Assembly: GCA_934465295.1 (NCBI GenBank)
Contig: CAKSKU010000004.1
Span: 83,840 to 147,839, forward strand
Length of the DNA: 64,000 nt
Direction of reading: 5' to 3'
DNA from: an uncultured Oscillospiraceae bacterium
GTDB lineage: Bacteria > Bacillota > Clostridia > Oscillospirales > Ruminococcaceae
The notes below the pieces were generated by a model. That model worked only from the letters and a program-made list of their open reading frames with translations, did not search any database and had not been told where the DNA came from. The translations under genes and the position numbers were made by a program. Position 1 is the first letter of the stretch; every line of letters begins with the position of its first letter. Of this stretch, positions 60,103 to 64,000 are shown in pieces.

Positions 60103-60284
60103 GACAAATAAAATGTTTGTCAGCAGGTAACCTGAGTATCTGCTCATAGTGATGATCTGTAATGAAGTTTCAAGATGCTGTATTATGGGGAGCTATACAA
60201 GGGTTGGATATTTACCACAACTTCAATAGGTTAATGCCCCCAAAAAATATCTGAAAAAGCCTTGCATTTGCAGGGCTTTTTTAT
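60103..60284 (+). ncRNA. Candidate structured small RNA of about 180 nt, family not recognised
   Basis: It has its own promoter and its own terminator (stem AAAAGCC...GGCTTTT, 60254-60282) and no reasonable open reading frame. Possible helices: GACAAA/TTTGTC (about 60103-60119), GCAGGTA/TATCTGC (60123-60143), GAAGTT/AACTTC around a large inner domain (60166-60226), and GGGG (about 60189) with CCCC (about 60237), which would form a long-range or pseudoknot pairing. 6S RNA is one possibility by size; I cannot confirm it. Confidence 0.55.
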
Positions 60285-60288
60285 ATAT

Positions 60289-60325
60289 AGCGGGCACCAT
60301 TCAAAATGAAGAATGCCCGTGTTTT
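60289..60325 (+). terminator. Second hairpin before the MATE gene
   Basis: CGGGCA-CC-ATTC pairs with GAA-GAATGCCCG and is followed by TGTTTTAT. It may back up the terminator of the small RNA. Confidence 0.5.
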
Positions 60326-60351
60326 ATCTGCATTTATCAATATATACTTAC

Positions 60352-60380
60352 TTGAAAAATTAACAATTCATCATTATACT
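60352..60380 (+). promoter_or_regulatory. Promoter of the MATE-kinase fusion gene
   Basis: TTGAAA (60352-60357), 17-bp spacer, TATACT (60375-60380). Confidence 0.65.
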
Positions 60381-60420
60381 GATTGCGTGGGAGTTTTTTA
60401 GCAAAAAAGTGAGGATCTTT

Positions 60421-62370
60421 ATGGAAAAGATAAAAGAAGACAGCAGTTACTTCGGCACGGAGAGGATAAGCCGAATACTGCTTAAAATTGCGCCGCCCGT
60501 AATGCTTGCGCAGCTTATTCAGGCGCTTTACAATATCATTGACAGCCTTTTTGTCGGAAAATATTCCGATGTCGGACTTACTGCGCTCTCGATAATTTAC
60601 CCTATACAGCTTCTGATGATAGCACTGGCGGTCGGAACGGGCGTTGGTATAAATACGGTAATGGCTGAAAAGCTCGGACTTGGGCAGGAGGACACTGCGA
60701 ACGAATATGCAGGCATCGGAGCTCCGCTCGCCACGGTGCTTTGGGCAATTACTGCGGTGGTATGCTATGCGATAATGCCTGCTTATGCTGCAACGCAGAC
60801 AAGCTCCCCCGAGGTCATTGCAGACGTTGTTACATACGGCAGAATAGTCTGCATTTTCAGCTTCGGGCTTTTTCTCGAAAGCGGCTGGACGAAGGTACTT
60901 CAGGCGAGGGGCGATATGAAAACGCCGATGGTCGCACAGATAATCGGTGCGGTGATAAATATTATCTTTGACCCGCTGCTCATTTTCGGTCTGTTCGGAC
61001 TTCCCCAAATGGGTATTGCAGGTGCGGCGGCCGCAACGGTCGCAGGTCAGATCGCAGCGGCACTCGTTGTAATGAAAAAGGGCTTCCGCAAGATGCCCGA
61101 GCTGAAAAAATTTCCGGGCTACATAGCAAAAATATTCCGTCTCGGACTGCCGAATATCCTCATGCAGTCGGCTTATACGTTCTATATTTTCGGGCTGAAC
61201 GTTATCCTTGCGGAGTTCTCGGACGCCGCTGTAACAGTGCTGGGACTTTATTATAAATGGCAGTCGTTCTTCTTTATACCGCTCGGCGCAATGCAGACCT
61301 GCATTGTTCCCGTTATAAGCTACAACTACGCCGCACGAAATATAAACAGGTGCAAAAAAACGCTTAGGGAGTCGGTCGTTTTCGGAATGGCACTGATGTT
61401 TCTCGGAACACTCTGCTTTTTGTTTCTTCCCGAACCGATGCTGCGGTTTTTCTCAAGTGACGAACAAGTCGTCTCTATCGGTGTGCCTGCTTTCCGCATA
61501 ATCGGAATAAGCTTTATCCCGCTTGTAACGTCGCTGACATATCCCGTGCTTTTCCAAGCGGTCGGAGCAAGCTTCAAAAGCTCGCTGCTGACGGTGATAC
61601 GAACGGTGTTCCTGTTTGTGCCGCTCGGATATGCTTTCTCGCGCTTCGGCTTGCAGTATTTCTGGCTGACCTACCCAATAACGGAAGTGATAACGACTGC
61701 GGTCGGCTTTGCTATGAGCAGGAAATTTTTCAAAAACCCGTACCTTTCCAAGAAGAAAAAGGAAGAAAAGGTTCACGTTATACAGCCGTCCGTCCCCGGT
61801 CCGATAATCACTATCGCAAGACAGCATGGTTCATCGGGCAAGGAGATAGGCAGACTTGCAGCCGAAAGGCTCGGCATACCCTTCTATTATAAGGAAATGA
61901 CCGCACTTGCGGCGCAGGAAAGCGGACTTGACAAGGAGTTCATCTCCGATATAAACAGAAATTCGCCGCAGATCATGCATGAGCTTTACCTCAGTACGCA
62001 CGTTGTACGGAAAGCCATCATTGCTCAGTACGACATAATCCAAAAAATAGCCGAAAGCGGAAGCTGCATGATAGTCGGCAGAGCTGCGGATTATGTGCTG
62101 AGAGACCACAAGGACGTGATAAAGGTTTTCGTCTGCGCTTCGGAGGAATGCCGCATTGAAAGAGTAATGAAGGAATACGGCGATACTCACGATGAAGCGG
62201 CGAAGAACATCGTCCGTGCCGATAATGCAAGAGCCTCCTACTATAAAAACATCTCGGGGCTTGAATGGGGCAAAGCCGAAAACTATGACCTCGTTATAGA
62301 CAGCACCGAAGGCGTTGAAAAAAGCGTTGATATCCTCTGCGATTTCATAAAGAGCAAACAGAAAAAATAA
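60421..62370 (+). CDS. MATE efflux transporter fused to a cytidylate-kinase-like domain
   Basis: 649 residues from the ATG at 60421 (site GTGAGG). Residues about 15-445 are a 12-helix MATE transporter (RILLKIAPPVMLAQLIQALY; LFLESGWTKVLQARGDMKTP; GLPNILMQSAYTFYIFGLN). After a basic linker (KKKKEEK) comes a cytoplasmic Cytidylate_kin2-like domain (about 460-649): IITIARQHGSSGKEIGRLAAERLGIPFYYKEM with the P-loop-like GSSGKE, then GSCMIVGRAADYVL and ASEECRIERVMKEYG. No frameshift or stop lies between the parts. The kinase domain may sense or use a nucleotide to control efflux. Confidence 0.88.
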   Translation: MEKIKEDSSYFGTERISRILLKIAPPVMLAQLIQALYNIIDSLFVGKYSDVGLTALSIIYPIQLLMIALAVGTGVGINTVMAEKLGLGQEDTANEYAGIGAPLATVLWAITAVVCYAIMPAYAATQTSSPEVIADVVTYGRIVCIFSFGLFLESGWTKVLQARGDMKTPMVAQIIGAVINIIFDPLLIFGLFGLPQMGIAGAAAATVAGQIAAALVVMKKGFRKMPELKKFPGYIAKIFRLGLPNILMQSAYTFYIFGLNVILAEFSDAAVTVLGLYYKWQSFFFIPLGAMQTCIVPVISYNYAARNINRCKKTLRESVVFGMALMFLGTLCFLFLPEPMLRFFSSDEQVVSIGVPAFRIIGISFIPLVTSLTYPVLFQAVGASFKSSLLTVIRTVFLFVPLGYAFSRFGLQYFWLTYPITEVITTAVGFAMSRKFFKNPYLSKKKKEEKVHVIQPSVPGPIITIARQHGSSGKEIGRLAAERLGIPFYYKEMTALAAQESGLDKEFISDINRNSPQIMHELYLSTHVVRKAIIAQYDIIQKIAESGSCMIVGRAADYVLRDHKDVIKVFVCASEECRIERVMKEYGDTHDEAAKNIVRADNARASYYKNISGLEWGKAENYDLVIDSTEGVEKSVDILCDFIKSKQKK

Positions 62371-62411
62371 AAATCGTCCGATGCAGTTTCGGTGCATCGG
62401 ACGATTTTTTA
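62369..62411. terminator. Bidirectional terminator between the MATE gene and the Hsp20 array
   Basis: AAAATCGTCCGATGCA and TGCATCGGACGATTTT form a perfect stem with a 7-nt loop, A-rich before and T-rich after. Confidence 0.92.
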
Positions 62412-62424
62412 TGTCGATTTAAGC

Positions 62425-62847
62425 TTATTTGATCTCAAGCCTCTTTGTAACCGGAGCTTCGGGGGCTTTCTTCGGAAGGTCGAGGATAAGAATGCCGTTC
62501 TTGTACTCGGCTTCGATCTTGTCAACATCAACAGCACTTACGTCAAAGCTTCTCTGGTACGAACCGTAGGAACGTTCACGGCGGATATACTTGCCGTCCT
62601 TGTCCTTTTCGTCATTTTCGGTGTTATGCTCGGCTGTGATAACGAGGTTGTCGCCGTCAAGGTCAAGCTTGATATCTTCCTTTTCAAAGCCGGGAAGTTC
62701 AGCTTCGAGAACGAACTTGTCGCCCTCATCTTTTATATCGGTCTTGCAGCTTGCAAGAGCCGTTCCGCTGAAGAAGTTATCTTCAAAATCGTGGAATGCG
62801 TTAAAAAGGTCGTAAGTTTTCTTTTCAAAAGGTGTGATGCCATACAT
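62425..62847 (-). CDS. Hsp20 small heat-shock protein, array copy 1
   Basis: 140 residues. Alpha-crystallin domain about 38-128: DIKDEGDKFVLEAELPGFEK, EDIKLDLDGDNLVITAEHN and YKNGILILDLPKK (the GxLxxxxPK end). N-terminus MYGITPFEKKTYDLFNAFHD; C-terminus KRLEIK, which may stand in for the usual I-x-I anchor. Such proteins are ATP-independent holdases. A strong AAGGAGGG site lies 8 nt before the ATG. This copy is the last of the array in the direction of transcription. Confidence 0.93.
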   Translation of the reverse strand: MYGITPFEKKTYDLFNAFHDFEDNFFSGTALASCKTDIKDEGDKFVLEAELPGFEKEDIKLDLDGDNLVITAEHNTENDEKDKDGKYIRRERSYGSYQRSFDVSAVDVDKIEAEYKNGILILDLPKKAPEAPVTKRLEIK

Positions 62848-62918
62848 AAAGATCCCTCCTTAGGGGTAATGTTTGTTTAGGTTTTGTGTTGGTTTAAATG
62901 TCGGGAAAGCTTGAAGAA

Positions 62919-63341
62919 TTACTTGATCTCAAGCCTCTTTGTAACCGGAGCTTCGGGGGCTTTCTTCGGGAGGTCGAGGATAAGAATACCGTTTTTGTAC
63001 TCGGCTTCGATCTTGTCAACATCGACAGCACTTACGTCAAAGCTTCTCTGGTACGAACCGTAGGAACGTTCACGGCGGATATACTTGCCGTCCTTGTCCT
63101 TTTCGTCATTTTCGGTGTTATGCTCGGCTGTGATAACGAGGTTGTCGCCGTCAAGGTCAAGCTTGATATCTTCCTTTTCAAAGCCCGGAAGTTCAGCTTC
63201 AAGAACGAACTTGTCGCCCTCATCTTTTATATCGGTCTTGCAGCTTGCAAGTGCTGTTCCGCTGAAGAAGTTATCTTCAAAATCGTGGAAAGCGTTAAAA
63301 AGGTCGTAAGTTTTCTTTTCAAAAGGTGTGATGCCATACAT
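62919..63341 (-). CDS. Hsp20 small heat-shock protein, array copy 2
   Basis: 140 residues, the same protein sequence as copy 1, with only silent base differences (for example TCAAAGCCC for TCAAAGCCG). It begins exactly 494 bp from copy 1 and has the same leader and AAGGAGGG site. Confidence 0.93.
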   Translation of the reverse strand: MYGITPFEKKTYDLFNAFHDFEDNFFSGTALASCKTDIKDEGDKFVLEAELPGFEKEDIKLDLDGDNLVITAEHNTENDEKDKDGKYIRRERSYGSYQRSFDVSAVDVDKIEAEYKNGILILDLPKKAPEAPVTKRLEIK

Positions 63342-63412
63342 AAAGATCCCTCCTTGGGAGTAATTTTTGTTAAAGTTTTTTGTTGGTTTAAATGTCGGGA
63401 ACGCTTGAAGAA

Positions 63413-63835
63413 TTATTTGATCTCAAGCCTCTTTGCAACGGGTTCTGCCGGAGCTTTCTTAGGAAGGTCGAGGATAAGAATACCGTTTTTGTACTCGGCT
63501 TCGATCTTGTCAACATCGACAGCACTCACATCGAAGCTTCTCTGATACGAACCGTAGGAACGTTCACGGCGGATATACTTGCCGTCCTTGTCCTTTTCGT
63601 CGTTTTCGGTGTTATGCTCGGCTGTGATAACGAGGTTGTCACCGTCAAGGTCAAGCTTGATATCTTCCTTTTCAAAGCCGGGAAGTTCAGCTTCGAGAAC
63701 GAACTTGTCGCCCTCATCTTTTATATCGGTCTTGCAGCTTGCAAGAGCCGTTCCGCTGAAGAAGTTATCTTCAAAATCGTGGAATGCGTTAAAAAGGTCG
63801 TAAGTTTTCTTTTCAAAAGGTGTGATGCCATACAT
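63413..63835 (-). CDS. Hsp20 small heat-shock protein, array copy 3
   Basis: 140 residues, identical to copies 1 and 2 except near the C-terminus (KKAPAEPVAKRLEIK instead of KKAPEAPVTKRLEIK). Exactly 494 bp from copy 2. Its 5' leader matches that of copy 1. Confidence 0.93.
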   Translation of the reverse strand: MYGITPFEKKTYDLFNAFHDFEDNFFSGTALASCKTDIKDEGDKFVLEAELPGFEKEDIKLDLDGDNLVITAEHNTENDEKDKDGKYIRRERSYGSYQRSFDVSAVDVDKIEAEYKNGILILDLPKKAPAEPVAKRLEIK

Positions 63836-63906
63836 AAAGATCCCTCCTTAGGGGTAATGTTTGTTTAGGTTTTGTGTTGGTTTAAATGTCGGGAAAGCTT
63901 GAAGAA

Positions 63907-64000
63907 TTACTTGATCTCAAGCCTCTTTGCAACGGGTTCTGCCGGAGCTTTCTTAGGAAGGTCGAGGATAAGAATACCGTTTTTGTACTCGGCTTCGATC
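63907..64000 (-). CDS. Hsp20 small heat-shock protein, array copy 4 (C-terminal part, runs off the window)
   Basis: The last 30 codons of a further copy, 494 bp from copy 3, with the AEPVAKRLEIK ending of copy 3. The array continues beyond the window. Confidence 0.9.
   Translation of the reverse strand, partial: IEAEYKNGILILDLPKKAPAEPVAKRLEIK

Noticed and set aside
62425..64000. Hsp20 array as a pure assembly error
   Set aside because: Copies differ at several silent and four coding positions, so they are not exact copies of one read set; still worth a long-read check.

Overview
The window looks like a chromosomal segment of a Ruminococcus-like member of the Oscillospiraceae (anaerobic, Gram-positive Clostridia). 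The evidence is the hprK-PHP-murB-rapZ-whiA-dnaE block, DUF4250 and DUF3784 proteins, threonine-rich linkers, intracellular plant-glycan enzymes, strong TTGACA/TATAAT promoters with 17-bp spacing, and AGGAGG-type ribosome binding sites. The assignment is inferred from gene content, not from a search.

Layout. 1-1684 (minus): the start of an MBOAT O-acyltransferase and a signal-peptidase-like membrane protein that has lost its catalytic residues. 1844-5258 (plus): a promoter, a cobalamin riboswitch interrupted by a small mobile element, and a btuFCD-type ABC importer. 5270-9775: tex, a decayed hxlR regulator and a decayed flavodoxin gene, with mobile elements in or beside both. 9795-16784: a VanY-type carboxypeptidase, two chemoreceptor-like proteins, tRNA-Leu, a hicAB toxin-antitoxin pair, a small lipoprotein, a GNAT and a methyltransferase. 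16888-27802: an arabinose/arabinoside operon (araA, esterase, FGGY kinase, araD, GH2, GH127) divergent from its AraC-type regulator. 27979-35157: a FecR/Thr-rich protein behind a GEMM (cyclic-dinucleotide) riboswitch, a TIM-barrel epimerase, a CHASE2-adenylate cyclase, a GAF-GGDEF diguanylate cyclase, a CobU-like protein and PilT. 35986-45017: a LysM-GH18 protein, a PH-domain protein, an FkbM methyltransferase, asnS, an aminotransferase, a zinc-ribbon protein, an esterase, rsmI and a nucleoside kinase. 45425-54802: a SHOCT protein, DUF4250, hprK, PHP, murB, rapZ, whiA and dnaE. 55399-60009: an orphan SUKH immunity protein, DUF3784, a solitary CARF/TM1812-like protein, a secreted membrane-anchored protein, a YhfC protease, a NUDIX hydrolase and a phosphoesterase. 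60068-64000: an unidentified stand-alone small RNA, a MATE transporter fused to a cytidylate-kinase-like domain, and a tandem array of nearly identical Hsp20 genes.

Three things tie the window together. First, two families of non-coding repeats are scattered through it. One is a 100-135 bp MITE with TACTAA ends and TTA/TAA target duplications (four copies). The other is a 300-500 bp composite repeat whose hairpins keep their pairing while their sequence changes (six copies). Second, cyclic-nucleotide signalling is concentrated at 28-35 kb: a GEMM riboswitch, a GGDEF protein, an adenylate cyclase and PilT. Third, the arabinose operon is complete from polymer-derived oligosaccharide to L-ribulose-5-phosphate epimerisation, but it carries no transporter.
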